Source: Pseudalkalibacillus sp051842935 (lineage in GTDB: Bacteria; Bacillota; Bacilli; Bacillales; Fictibacillaceae). Taken from it: a DNA stretch of 64,000 nucleotides. The notes under the pieces were generated by a model. The model saw only the letters and a list, made by a program, of their open reading frames with translations, was not told where the DNA came from and did not search any database. The DNA lies in NCBI RefSeq assembly GCF_051842935.1, contig NZ_JBPXRR010000001.1:2976001-3040000 (forward strand), written 5' to 3'. The translations under genes and the position numbers were made by a program. Numbering within the stretch: position 1 is the first letter of the stretch; every line of letters begins with the position of its first letter. Shown piece after piece: positions 31,101-39,711 of this stretch.

Positions 31101-33458
31101 TTATCCTACTTCCATTTCCAGCTCTTCGATTCTTTTCTCGAGATATTTCGTATCTTTTTGTGCGTGGAAGGTTTCGGCTTTTTCTACGATGACGGCTGTG
31201 TTGTATTCAGGAATGCCGGCGTACTCCTCGTACACGCCTTTCGGAATGACTACGTTTCCTTCCGGCCAGTGGACCTGGATGTTCCCTGACTTCACATCGA
31301 CGAAACGCGCCTTCCCATGGAACAGACCATGCTTGTTGTATACGACGATAGCATCGCCCTGCTTAATCCCTTGGCGTTCGCCATCCTCCTCGTTCATCAA
31401 CACATCGTATCGATCCGCTTCATTGAATGGATCTTTGTCCGAGTAGATCATCGAGTTAAATTGCTTCCCACGGCGAGTCGTCACATAAAAGAGACCGTCT
31501 GCTTTGCGAAGCTCCGGAATATCCATTGCAATCAGATTACCTCGACCATCCGGTGTCGGACAGACACCATCCTCGCATAGCCATGCACCACCCCATTGGA
31601 AGACGTCGCCTTTTTCCTTCAAGTGCTGAATGCCATCGTAATTCGGTGCTGCTTTCGCAATTTCATCCCGGATTTCCTGTGCATTTTTAAAATCGATCAG
31701 ATGCTTTTCTTCCGGTTTTACACGTTTCGCAAGATCGACATAGATTTCCCATTCGGAGCGGGCTTCTTCAATGCGCGGTCCTTTGATTTCCGGTGAAAAG
31801 TAGACCATTCGCTCAGTCGACGTGGATGTTCCTCCTCCAGGCTGCTCATAGCGGGTCATTGCCGGCAAGACAACAACCGCTTCCTTCGCATCAACGAAGG
31901 TTGATGTGTTGAAGATGATATCTTGGTGGACGCGAATGTCGACACCCTCCAGGCATTCTTTGACGAAGTCGGGTTCCGGCATCGTCTCGAGGAAGTTCCC
32001 GCCCGACATGTAATACAGTTTCAACTTGCGTTCATGGTCTTCCGGAAGCAGAGCGTTTTCGAGTGAAATACCGACGATATCTCCTTGCCACCTCGGAATC
32101 TTGAAGTTCCATACGTTCTCTACGCGTTCAACGTTCGTGTCATCGAATCCACCGCCTGGCAATACGAATGGATCTGCTCCCATTTCACCAGATCCCTGTA
32201 CTCCGGAATGCCCGCGAATCGGCATGACACCGCAATGTTCACGACCTAAAAACCCTCGTAACAGAGCGAGGTTGGCCACCTGTGAAACGTTATCGGTGCC
32301 GAAGCGGTGCTGCGTCAATCCCATCGACCAGACGAATACGGCTGAATCAGATTTGGCGAGTAAAATGGCAAGCTCTTTCATGCGGTCCTTCGTCAGTCCA
32401 GACGATTGTTCAAGCGTAGACCAGTCATAAGACTCTACCTTCTCCTTCAACTCGTCCAATCCATTCGCATGCTCCTCGATAAATGCATGATTGATCGCTG
32501 AACCTGGCTCTACTTCTTCCATCTCAAACCAATGCTTCATGATCCCGTGCATGAACGCGATGTCCCCACCTATGTTCACCTGGTATACATCATCGGCGAT
32601 TTTCGTGCCGAACAAAGCCGACTCGGGAATCGACGGAATCCAATACTTGTCCATAGAAGGCTCATAGTAAGGATTGATGACGATGATTTTCGTCCCTTTC
32701 CGTTTGGCAGCGTACATGTATTTCGTGGAGACTGGCTGGTTGTTGGCTGCAACCGATCCCCAGAATACGAGTACATCCGTCCCGATCCAATCTTGGTAGT
32801 TACAGCTTGATGCACCGATTCCAAGCGAGCGGCTGAGTGCCGTCTTGGATGGTGAGTGACAAATGCGTGATGCATTGTCGATATTGTTCGTCCCCAAAAA
32901 ACGCGCAACCTTGGCAGCGGTATAATACGATTCATTCGTAATTCCGCGGGAGGTCAAATAGAATCCGTATTGCTTCGGATCGATTGTCTTCATTTTATCG
33001 GCGATCAAATCGAGCGCATCATCCCAAGAAAGACGGCTGAATTTCTTGTCGCCAGGCTTTCGGATGAGCGGGTACGGAATCCGTCCGAGCTTCCGCAGTT
33101 CGGTGCTGCTCTTTTTTCTCAAATCATCAATATCCGCATGAACAACTTCTGGTTTCATCGCCGGCATCGTATTCAACCGCAGAACGTTCAAACGGGTCGT
33201 ACATAAGTGCGGACCTTGCAGGGTCTGATCCTGCAGTCCCGCTACCCCTAACGCGCAGCCGTCACAAACGCCTTGTGTCAAAATCCTCGTTGCATATGGA
33301 AGATTGTCTTTATTTTCCCAAGCGACCTTGGCTGTATCTCGTATATGTTTCGGTTTTATTTTTCCAAGTCCAAAAGGAACCTTGCTTACCCATAGTGATG
33401 GATCGAGGTCCTTTGCTAATTTCATCGGGCCCGTGTGTTTGGTCTTCCCCACAACCAT
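31101..33458 (-). CDS. FdhF/YdeP family molybdopterin oxidoreductase
   Basis: 785 aa, related to formate dehydrogenase alpha chains. An N-terminal cysteine cluster (GVCDGCALGVAGLQ, then HLCTTRL) may bind one iron-sulfur centre. The Mo ligand position is a cysteine in NASRICHSPSKTALSRSLG, not UGA. MGD-binding blocks follow: DVLVFWGSVAANNQP, IIVINPYYEPSMDKYW, VFVWSMGLTQHRFGTDNV, MPIRGHSGVQGSGEMG. The C-terminal domain begins near FYVTTRRGKQFNSM. YdeP in E. coli is linked to acid resistance; the substrate is not known. No electron-transfer subunit or FdhD gene is adjacent. GGGGA is next to the ATG; a GTG two codons later is better spaced. A cre-like site is upstream. Confidence 0.88.
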   Translation of the reverse strand: MVVGKTKHTGPMKLAKDLDPSLWVSKVPFGLGKIKPKHIRDTAKVAWENKDNLPYATRILTQGVCDGCALGVAGLQDQTLQGPHLCTTRLNVLRLNTMPAMKPEVVHADIDDLRKKSSTELRKLGRIPYPLIRKPGDKKFSRLSWDDALDLIADKMKTIDPKQYGFYLTSRGITNESYYTAAKVARFLGTNNIDNASRICHSPSKTALSRSLGIGASSCNYQDWIGTDVLVFWGSVAANNQPVSTKYMYAAKRKGTKIIVINPYYEPSMDKYWIPSIPESALFGTKIADDVYQVNIGGDIAFMHGIMKHWFEMEEVEPGSAINHAFIEEHANGLDELKEKVESYDWSTLEQSSGLTKDRMKELAILLAKSDSAVFVWSMGLTQHRFGTDNVSQVANLALLRGFLGREHCGVMPIRGHSGVQGSGEMGADPFVLPGGGFDDTNVERVENVWNFKIPRWQGDIVGISLENALLPEDHERKLKLYYMSGGNFLETMPEPDFVKECLEGVDIRVHQDIIFNTSTFVDAKEAVVVLPAMTRYEQPGGGTSTSTERMVYFSPEIKGPRIEEARSEWEIYVDLAKRVKPEEKHLIDFKNAQEIRDEIAKAAPNYDGIQHLKEKGDVFQWGGAWLCEDGVCPTPDGRGNLIAMDIPELRKADGLFYVTTRRGKQFNSMIYSDKDPFNEADRYDVLMNEEDGERQGIKQGDAIVVYNKHGLFHGKARFVDVKSGNIQVHWPEGNVVIPKGVYEEYAGIPEYNTAVIVEKAETFHAQKDTKYLEKRIEELEMEVG

Positions 33459-33512
33459 TCCCCTTTCTCTACCTGAACAGAAATCACTGTTTCCTCTAGT
33501 TTAATAGTAGTA

Positions 33513-33526
33513 TGAAAGCGGTATCA
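33513..33526. promoter_or_regulatory. Candidate CcpA (cre) site between molybdoenzyme and amidase genes
   Basis: TGAAAGCGGTATCA fits TGWAANCGNTNWCA at every position; 55 bases upstream of the molybdoenzyme start and 105 bases upstream of the amidase start. Confidence 0.55.
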
Positions 33527-33630
33527 ACACAACTACATGTCTACATTCGATTTTTTGACACACACTAAAAAGGAGTCCTCAATTCTTATGTTGAATGTAA
33601 AAAGTAACAAACTAGAAGGAGTTTAGAATC

Positions 33631-35109
33631 ATGAGAGAAAGCTTCAAATTACGGAATGAAGATTGGCTTGAGAGGGCGACGATTTTTGATATCCAAAAAG
33701 CGATGAACAACGGAGACCTGACTTCACTGCAACTGGTCAGCCGTTGTTTGGAATATATCGCAAAACAGAACCACGCAGGAATGAACATCAACGCAGTCCT
33801 GGAGGTGAATCCTGATGCCCTCCAAATTGCGGAAACGCTCGATGCGGAACGTAAACTAAGAGGGATGCGGGGACTTTTACACGGGATTCCGGTTCTTTTG
33901 AAAGATAATGTGGAAACCGCCGATCGGATGCATACGAGTGCCGGATCGCTCACATTAGCCGATCACTATGCAAGTGAGGATGCGACGATTGTACATAAAT
34001 TACGAGAGGCCGGAGCGGTCATCATCGGTAAAACGAATATGACTGAATGGGCGAATTTCATGAGTATGAAGATGGAGAACGGCTACAGCTCTCGTGGGGG
34101 CCAGGTGTTAAATCCTTATGGTAGTCAATTTGACGTTGGGGGATCCAGTTCAGGTTCTGCGGCAGCAATAGCGGCTCACTTTGCCACCCTTGCTGTCGGT
34201 ACCGAGACTTCCGGTTCCATATTGAGTCCAGCGAGCCAAAACAATGTCGTCGGGATCAAGCCGACAGTCGGTCTCGTCAGTCGTGCAGGCATCATACCGC
34301 TCGCTCACAGTCAGGACACTGCTGGGCCAATCGCCCGTACCGTAACGGATGCGGCCATTTTACTCGGTGCGATGACCGGTCAGGATGACAAAGACATGAT
34401 TACACACACAAGCAGAGAACGAAGCTTTCAAGATTTTACGACCTATCTGAACCCCTATGCGCTGCACGGTGCACGCATCGGCGTTTGCCGTACGCTATAC
34501 CTCAACGGTTTACCGGATGGCCAGCGCGCGGTCATGGAAAAAGCGATCGAGGATATGAAAGAAGCCGGTGCAACGATCATTGAACTAGAGTCGATTTCAC
34601 CGATGGAAATGGACACGAAGTGGGATTACAATGTGCTGTTGTATGAATTCAAGTCCGATTTGAACGCGTACTTGAAAAAACTGCACCCGTCCTTGCCTGT
34701 CCACTCGCTCGCCGATGTGATCCAATTCAACGAAGAACATGAGGACAAGGCGTTGAAATATGGACAAGACATCTTGATTCAGGCGGAGGAAACGTCCGGA
34801 ACGATGACAGAGCCTGCCTATATCGAAAGCCGGTTGAGAGACCTCCAGCTTTCGCGGACGCGAGGGATCGACGTTGTCATGGAAGAGCATCAATTGAGTG
34901 CACTTCTTTTTCCAAATTCCAATGGAGCGGGCATCCCAGCAAAAGCAGGCTATCCTTCCATCACGGTCCCAGGAGGGTTCACGCCAGAAGGAGAGCCTGT
35001 CGGAGTAACCTTTACCGGTCAAGCGTACAAAGAATCGACCTTGGTTTCACTTGGGTATGCCTATGAACAGTTGACCAAGCACCGGAAACCCCCTGAGTTC
35101 AAAGGTTGA
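33631..35109 (+). CDS. Amidase-signature family amidase
   Basis: 492 aa. Hydrolyses an amide bond (substrate unknown) with the Ser-cisSer-Lys triad: K91 in GIPVLLKDNVET, the cis-serine in VGGSSSGSAAAIAA (about S172), and the nucleophile S196 in GTETSGSILSPAS. AGIIPLAHSQDTAGPIARTV is the next conserved block. The C-terminal half (QLSALLFPNSNGAGIPAKAGYPSITVPGG) fits the amidases rather than GatA, and no GatB/C is near. AGAAGGAG before ATG. Its end overlaps the convergent cysteine dioxygenase gene by 11 bases. Confidence 0.93.
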   Translation: MRESFKLRNEDWLERATIFDIQKAMNNGDLTSLQLVSRCLEYIAKQNHAGMNINAVLEVNPDALQIAETLDAERKLRGMRGLLHGIPVLLKDNVETADRMHTSAGSLTLADHYASEDATIVHKLREAGAVIIGKTNMTEWANFMSMKMENGYSSRGGQVLNPYGSQFDVGGSSSGSAAAIAAHFATLAVGTETSGSILSPASQNNVVGIKPTVGLVSRAGIIPLAHSQDTAGPIARTVTDAAILLGAMTGQDDKDMITHTSRERSFQDFTTYLNPYALHGARIGVCRTLYLNGLPDGQRAVMEKAIEDMKEAGATIIELESISPMEMDTKWDYNVLLYEFKSDLNAYLKKLHPSLPVHSLADVIQFNEEHEDKALKYGQDILIQAEETSGTMTEPAYIESRLRDLQLSRTRGIDVVMEEHQLSALLFPNSNGAGIPAKAGYPSITVPGGFTPEGEPVGVTFTGQAYKESTLVSLGYAYEQLTKHRKPPEFKG

Positions 35110-35671
35110 CGTTCTCAGATTTCTGCAGCTTGAATTCCTTCAGCTTTTGCCGTTGCTCATCCGGCCACCATGCGCCGCAATCATCCGATACGACACAGGC
35201 TGCGCAAGTCGCAAGATCATAGACCACCATACCGGAGATGGGTGGTGAATAGAGGTGCAGAGTGACGAGATCCGATTTTGCCGGGTCCGTCATCTTATGC
35301 ACCCCTTTTTTTGGTGCAAAGAATAGCCGACCCTTTTTCCTATATTCAGAGAAAACTTCGAAAGGCAGTTCATTCTCCTTCACTTCGTAAACCGTATTGC
35401 GGGAAATCCCATTCATGACCTGGATCCACCCACAGGAATCCCCGTGATCATGGGGCGCACATTCGAGATCAGACCAATTCATGACAAGCATCTCCACTTG
35501 GTCGTCTTGATAGAGAAGCTTCCGGTAGTACGGCTTCCCCTCCGGACTTTGTAAAAAAGGAACCAATTCCTCCAGCTGGACATCCAGTTGTTCGAGCGCT
35601 TCTCGTAAGGATTCCTTAGATGTAGACTGCAACTGACTGAAATGCTGTTCAATCCGCTTCAACAGATCCAT
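35099..35671 (-). CDS. Cysteine dioxygenase family protein
   Basis: 190-residue cupin that oxidises cysteine to cysteine sulfinate with non-heme iron. Iron ligands: H-x-H in CAPHDHGDSCGWIQVMNG near residue 85-90 and the third His in VHKMTDP near 124; the Gly in the cupin-1 motif replaces the usual Glu, as in this family. The C-terminus CAACVVSDDCGAWWPDEQ holds a cluster of cysteines beyond the cupin core. B. subtilis YubC-like. GGAGGA lies before the ATG. Next to an EamA exporter in the same direction (23-base gap), a possible two-gene unit. Confidence 0.88.
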   Translation of the reverse strand: MDLLKRIEQHFSQLQSTSKESLREALEQLDVQLEELVPFLQSPEGKPYYRKLLYQDDQVEMLVMNWSDLECAPHDHGDSCGWIQVMNGISRNTVYEVKENELPFEVFSEYRKKGRLFFAPKKGVHKMTDPAKSDLVTLHLYSPPISGMVVYDLATCAACVVSDDCGAWWPDEQRQKLKEFKLQKSENVNL

Positions 35672-35694
35672 CGACCATCCTCCATTCGGCTTTT

Positions 35695-36621
35695 TCAGCT
35701 TCTGAATCTCATCATTACCCGGTGTACTGCCGACAACAATTGCCCATTGACCAAAACGACGCCTAATATAATCATAATTCCACCTATGACACTTATGATG
35801 AATATTTTTTCATGTAGTAAAAGGACCGCGGCGATTAACGTCGCAATCGGCTCCAAATAGAGAAATACGGAAACTTGAGAAGCATCGAGGACTTCAAGCG
35901 CTTTCGCCCAATACCAATAAGCGACACCTGATACGAAAATACCGAGGAACAGTAAATGGGTCCATTCGCTCGCAGATAGCAGGGCCATCTCGTTCCACCC
36001 TTTGTTCCGGATCAGAAACGGAATCGTGAGGATGAAGCCTAATGTGCTCATGTAAAACGTAAGCACGAGCGGCGGAATGGGAACGCGCAACTTTTTCAAA
36101 AGTACGGAGTACACCGCCCAATTCAGCGTGCTCAACACCATGAGTAAGTACCCGATATTCAACGCAAGATTGAAGGAGCCGGCTTCACCCTGGGTGGTAA
36201 CCATGAGGACTCCGCACACCGCTACCGTCATTCCGAACGCTTTTCGCAACGTCATTTTTTCATGTAAAAAGAGCATCGCCAGGATGACCGTGAAGATCGG
36301 CGAAAAGGAGATGAGCCAGCCTGCTGATGAGGCGTCGATCGTCAATAGCGCTGTCGCCTGGAACACTTGGTGGACGAACACCCCTAAAATACCCAGCACA
36401 ATCAAATGCGGAATATAGTTGAGCGGTATTTTCAGCTGCCCACCTAAAGCAAGAATCAGGACCAATAGGAACAGTGAACCGATGCCGAACCTTACAACGA
36501 GTAGTGTAAAAGGATCAAGCTTATCAAGCACAGCTTTCGTCGACACGAATGAAATCCCCCAGAACGTGATCGACATCGTGGCATATAAGGATGAGGCCAG
36601 CTTCATTTTGAATGGAATCAT
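35695..36621 (-). CDS. EamA (DMT) family exporter
   Basis: 308 aa, ten transmembrane segments made of two EamA repeats (residues about 12-145 and 158-295). First repeat: TMSITFWGISFVSTKAVLDKLDPFTLLVVRFGIG. Second: STLNWAVYSVLLKKL ... EPIATLIAAVLLLHEKI, where the E-P-x-x-x-x-x-x-x-LHE pattern is typical. Metabolite exporter, often for amino acids such as cysteine or threonine; the neighbouring cysteine dioxygenase hints at sulfur amino acids (inference). AAGGAGC before ATG. Confidence 0.9.
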   Translation of the reverse strand: MIPFKMKLASSLYATMSITFWGISFVSTKAVLDKLDPFTLLVVRFGIGSLFLLVLILALGGQLKIPLNYIPHLIVLGILGVFVHQVFQATALLTIDASSAGWLISFSPIFTVILAMLFLHEKMTLRKAFGMTVAVCGVLMVTTQGEAGSFNLALNIGYLLMVLSTLNWAVYSVLLKKLRVPIPPLVLTFYMSTLGFILTIPFLIRNKGWNEMALLSASEWTHLLFLGIFVSGVAYWYWAKALEVLDASQVSVFLYLEPIATLIAAVLLLHEKIFIISVIGGIMIILGVVLVNGQLLSAVHRVMMRFRS

Positions 36622-36766
36622 AGCGGTGCTCCTTCAAAAAGTCCTATACCACCATCCTATGCCTGTCCGGATCAAGCATGTCTAAAGAAAAAAGCAACGC
36701 TGATTGTCCTACCTGTGGAACTTTTGCTTCGTCTTGGGGAACTTAAATAGTACATCATTACTACCA

Positions 36767-36799
36767 CAAAAAAGAGGCGCAACACAAAATGCGCCTCTT
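36767..36799 (-). terminator. Terminator of the yfcC-iadA unit
   Basis: AAGAGGCGCA/TGCGCCTCTT stem, TTTTTTG on the minus strand. Confidence 0.88.
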
Positions 36800-36809
36800 C
36801 TCGTATTAT

Positions 36810-37988
36810 TTATTCAAAAGTCCCTTTAACGATTACCTGTTTCTCCTTCACCATCAGCTTTCCTTTCGCAAGTACAGTATCAATCTCGAGCGTTTCTTTT
36901 TCAAGGATGACGAGATCCGCATCGTTCCCTTCACGAATCCGACCTTTTTGCTTCAGCTTCAAAATGTGCGCTGGCGTTGAGGTTACCACCTGAATCGCGG
37001 TCTCAAGCGGAACATCCTCCTCTAGCACCGCATCCCTCACCTCTTTGAACAGACTGGATACTTTTCCGAGCTTCAAGCCTTTGAAGTCTCCGTTTTCATC
37101 GAATTCAGGCAAGCTCGCCTGACCGTCGGATGTGAAGGTGATCTGCTCGATTGGGACCCCTGCATCCAACATCCGCTTCAGACCTGTACTGCATTTCACT
37201 TCCCCTTCTTCAAGGAACTTCGGAATCGTACTCGTCGTGAAGTCGACATATCCGCCTTTTTTCGCATAAGCAATGCCCGCTTCAAACAATCTGGAATTAC
37301 GATTGATATGCGTCGGGTAGAACTGTTTGATCGGAATGTCAGTCGTTTCAACGACTTCCTCGATCAGATTCAGGCAATCCGGACTATCCCCGACATGGAC
37401 GTTCACAATTCCTGATTTACCGGATAAAATCCCTCCGACACGTGCTGCAGAAGCTATTTTCGCCATCTCTTCCACAGTCGGCTGTGAAGAACGGTGATCA
37501 GCAATCGCAATCTCCCCTGCTCCGATAATGCGGTCGACGAGGATGATGTCGTCTTCGATTTTACCGGTCAACGTTTTCACGGGTACCTGGTACGATCCCG
37601 TTTGCACGTAACAGGTGATTCCTTCTTCCTCCAGGCCACGCGCTTTCGCAATCAGGCTGGCCATCGTCCGTGTCGTCCCATCTGTTCCGATCACCCCGAT
37701 CAAGGTCGTGATGCCAGACGTCGTCGCGTCTGTCAGCATAAGCTCAGGTGTGCGCGTTTTGAAGCTTCCTTCTCCGCCACCTCCCATGATATGGACGTGC
37801 GAGTCGATGAATCCGGGAACGATTACCTTCCCTTCCACGTCGATGACTTCCACTTTTTCACCGAAAAAGCCTTCCGGTACGTCAATCTGATCATCGATAT
37901 ACCCGATTTTCTCATCGACGATCAATACATCTTTCTTCCCTAGATATTCGGGAGCATATATTTCTCCGTTCCGAACTAGTTTCAACAT
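36810..37988 (-). CDS. iadA: Isoaspartyl dipeptidase (beta-aspartyl-peptidase)
   Basis: 392-residue amidohydrolase that cleaves beta-aspartyl dipeptides formed by protein ageing. Binuclear zinc site: H-x-H in GFIDSHVHIMGGGGEG near residue 68-70, the bridging-residue area around ETGSYQVPV-type TGSYQVP near 137, then HVGDSPDC and FYPTHINRN with further His ligands, and the last Asp in FTSDGQASLPEF near 290. LGKVSSLFKEVRDAV and TPAHILKLKQKGRIREGNDADLVIL close the barrel. It follows the YfcC transporter by 38 bases, so the two are probably co-transcribed from the sigma-54 promoter. Confidence 0.94.
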   Translation of the reverse strand: MLKLVRNGEIYAPEYLGKKDVLIVDEKIGYIDDQIDVPEGFFGEKVEVIDVEGKVIVPGFIDSHVHIMGGGGEGSFKTRTPELMLTDATTSGITTLIGVIGTDGTTRTMASLIAKARGLEEEGITCYVQTGSYQVPVKTLTGKIEDDIILVDRIIGAGEIAIADHRSSQPTVEEMAKIASAARVGGILSGKSGIVNVHVGDSPDCLNLIEEVVETTDIPIKQFYPTHINRNSRLFEAGIAYAKKGGYVDFTTSTIPKFLEEGEVKCSTGLKRMLDAGVPIEQITFTSDGQASLPEFDENGDFKGLKLGKVSSLFKEVRDAVLEEDVPLETAIQVVTSTPAHILKLKQKGRIREGNDADLVILEKETLEIDTVLAKGKLMVKEKQVIVKGTFE

Positions 37989-38026
37989 GATGCAAGCTCC
38001 TCTCTATCTGATATTTTTACCCTATA

Positions 38027-39529
38027 TTAAAAGTTGATGATAACGGCTGTAACCATGAAAATCGTGGATAGAACGAACATGATCAGCATGAACTTAATGA
38101 TAAATTTCGCCCAAACACCCCAATTTATTCTTGCAGCTCCAAGTGTACCCATCAACGCAGCGGATGTCGGTACGAAAATGTTCGTCAGCCCGTCACCTAA
38201 TTGAAATGCAAGGACAGCAGTCTGACGCGTTACACCAGCAATATCAGCAAGCGGCGCCATAAGTGGCATCGTCAATGCTGCCTGACCGGAACCGGACACG
38301 ACGAAGAAGTTGAAGATCGATTGGAACAGATACATGCACCAGGCTGAAATCACTTCAGGAAAATCACCAACAACCTGTCCAGCACCATAAAGCACGGTAT
38401 TCAATACGGACGGTGCATCCGGACTGTCTCCTCCTAAGATGATGACGATTCCTTTCGCCATCCCGACGACTAATGCAGCTGGAAGCAGATCCTTCGCGCC
38501 ATCTGTAAAGCCTTCCGCTATATCGTTCCATGTCATGTTGTTCAATTTGAAGATGACGCCGATGATGCCGGCTACCAATCCGATCGTAAAGAACTGACTC
38601 GCAATTTCAGGAATGTAATACGCGTGCTCCACGACTCCCCAAATGATCCAGACTACACCCAACGCGACCGTCAATACAACCAGTGTATGTCCGAGCGAGA
38701 ATTTCGAGTTGAGATCCGTTACCTCACCTTGCTTACGGAAATAGCCATCTGACTCATAGGTCAAACTCCTCTTTGGATCTTTCTTGATGCTTTGTGCATA
38801 TCTCCAAGTGTAGAACGTTCCGACTAGCGTAAAGACGATCCACATCGTGATACGGAACCCTGCACCGGACAAGACCGGTACATCGGAAACCCCTTGTGCG
38901 ATGGCGACACCGAACGGATTCATCCAAGAGGTCGCAAATCCGATCTGAGTTGCAACATAAGTGACCATAACACCTGTGATCGCATCATAACCAATGGCAA
39001 TCATGATTGGAACGAGAATCATGGCGAATGCGATTGCCTCTTCTCCCATACCGAATACAGCACCACCGAGTGAGAACAAGAAGAACATGACTGGAATGAT
39101 CAGTCCTTCCTTCCCTTTTGTACGGTCGATGACTTTCAGGATGCCTTCTTCGATCGCTTTCGTCCTCATGATGATACCGAAAGCACCACCGATGATCAGG
39201 ATGAATGCGACGACTCCGACAGCAGAGCCCCACTTATCTCCTGACACAAGCCCTTCAAACACATAGTTCAGAAATCCGATTCCACCACCCGGCTCGAATA
39301 AGCTCGTTCCTTCACGAACCAGGTTTCCTTCGTCATCCTTCACATATGTAAACGATTCCGGATTCAAGACGGTTTTCGTTTGTTCTTCACCGTCTTTGAC
39401 GTATGTAACGTCTTGTGTCTCGAATTGCCCTTTCGGCACGATGTACGTCAGCAATCCAGCTAACAATACGACGAAAAAAATGATGATGAATGTATGTGGT
39501 ACTTTCCATGCTTTTTGTTCTTGATCCAT
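38027..39529 (-). CDS. YfcC family transporter (DcuC/AbgT-like superfamily)
   Basis: 500 aa, about 12 transmembrane segments. Opening KVPHTFIIIFFVVLLAGLLTYIVPKGQF is typical of YfcC; FFLFSLGGAVFGMGEEAIAFAMILVPIMIAIGYDAITGVMV near residue 155 and SGSGQAALTMPLMAPLADIAGVTRQTAVLAFQLGDGLTN near 420 are the two family hairpin regions. The family is annotated as C4-dicarboxylate or amino-acid/peptide carriers. Being paired with iadA, it probably imports a (iso)aspartyl dipeptide or related compound (inference). GAGGGGGATAAGA before ATG; a perfect sigma-54 promoter is just upstream. Confidence 0.88.
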   Translation of the reverse strand: MDQEQKAWKVPHTFIIIFFVVLLAGLLTYIVPKGQFETQDVTYVKDGEEQTKTVLNPESFTYVKDDEGNLVREGTSLFEPGGGIGFLNYVFEGLVSGDKWGSAVGVVAFILIIGGAFGIIMRTKAIEEGILKVIDRTKGKEGLIIPVMFFLFSLGGAVFGMGEEAIAFAMILVPIMIAIGYDAITGVMVTYVATQIGFATSWMNPFGVAIAQGVSDVPVLSGAGFRITMWIVFTLVGTFYTWRYAQSIKKDPKRSLTYESDGYFRKQGEVTDLNSKFSLGHTLVVLTVALGVVWIIWGVVEHAYYIPEIASQFFTIGLVAGIIGVIFKLNNMTWNDIAEGFTDGAKDLLPAALVVGMAKGIVIILGGDSPDAPSVLNTVLYGAGQVVGDFPEVISAWCMYLFQSIFNFFVVSGSGQAALTMPLMAPLADIAGVTRQTAVLAFQLGDGLTNIFVPTSAALMGTLGAARINWGVWAKFIIKFMLIMFVLSTIFMVTAVIINF

Positions 39530-39566
39530 TCTTATCCCCCTCTATTTTGTACTTGTCCATTAATAA

Positions 39567-39583
39567 TGCAAGATTCGTGCCAA
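39567..39583 (-). promoter_or_regulatory. Sigma-54 (SigL) -24/-12 promoter of yfcC-iadA
   Basis: Minus strand TTGGCACGAATCTTGCA: TGGCAC, five bases, TTGCA, an exact match to the -24/-12 consensus, about 40 bases before the yfcC start codon. Confidence 0.92.
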
Positions 39584-39614
39584 GAAGAATAATCAGAAAA
39601 TATCAACAAATGTA

Positions 39615-39644
39615 TGTTATTCTGGTAACAATAAGTTGTTATTG
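39615..39644. promoter_or_regulatory. Candidate enhancer (UAS) of the sigma-54 activator
   Basis: Two adjoining dyads, TGTTA-TTCTGG-TAACA and CAATAA-GTTG-TTATTG, about 60-90 bases upstream of the predicted start site of yfcC. Confidence 0.6.
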
Positions 39645-39711
39645 GTTCTTCTCACTTAAACCTATTACACCATATTGAGAGCATAGGAAAGGCGTAAAGG
39701 AGATGTGATTC

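Noticed and set aside
31101..33458. Formate dehydrogenase as a second selenoprotein
   Set aside because: The Mo-ligand codon is a normal cysteine codon (RICHSPS) and no in-frame UGA occurs in the gene.
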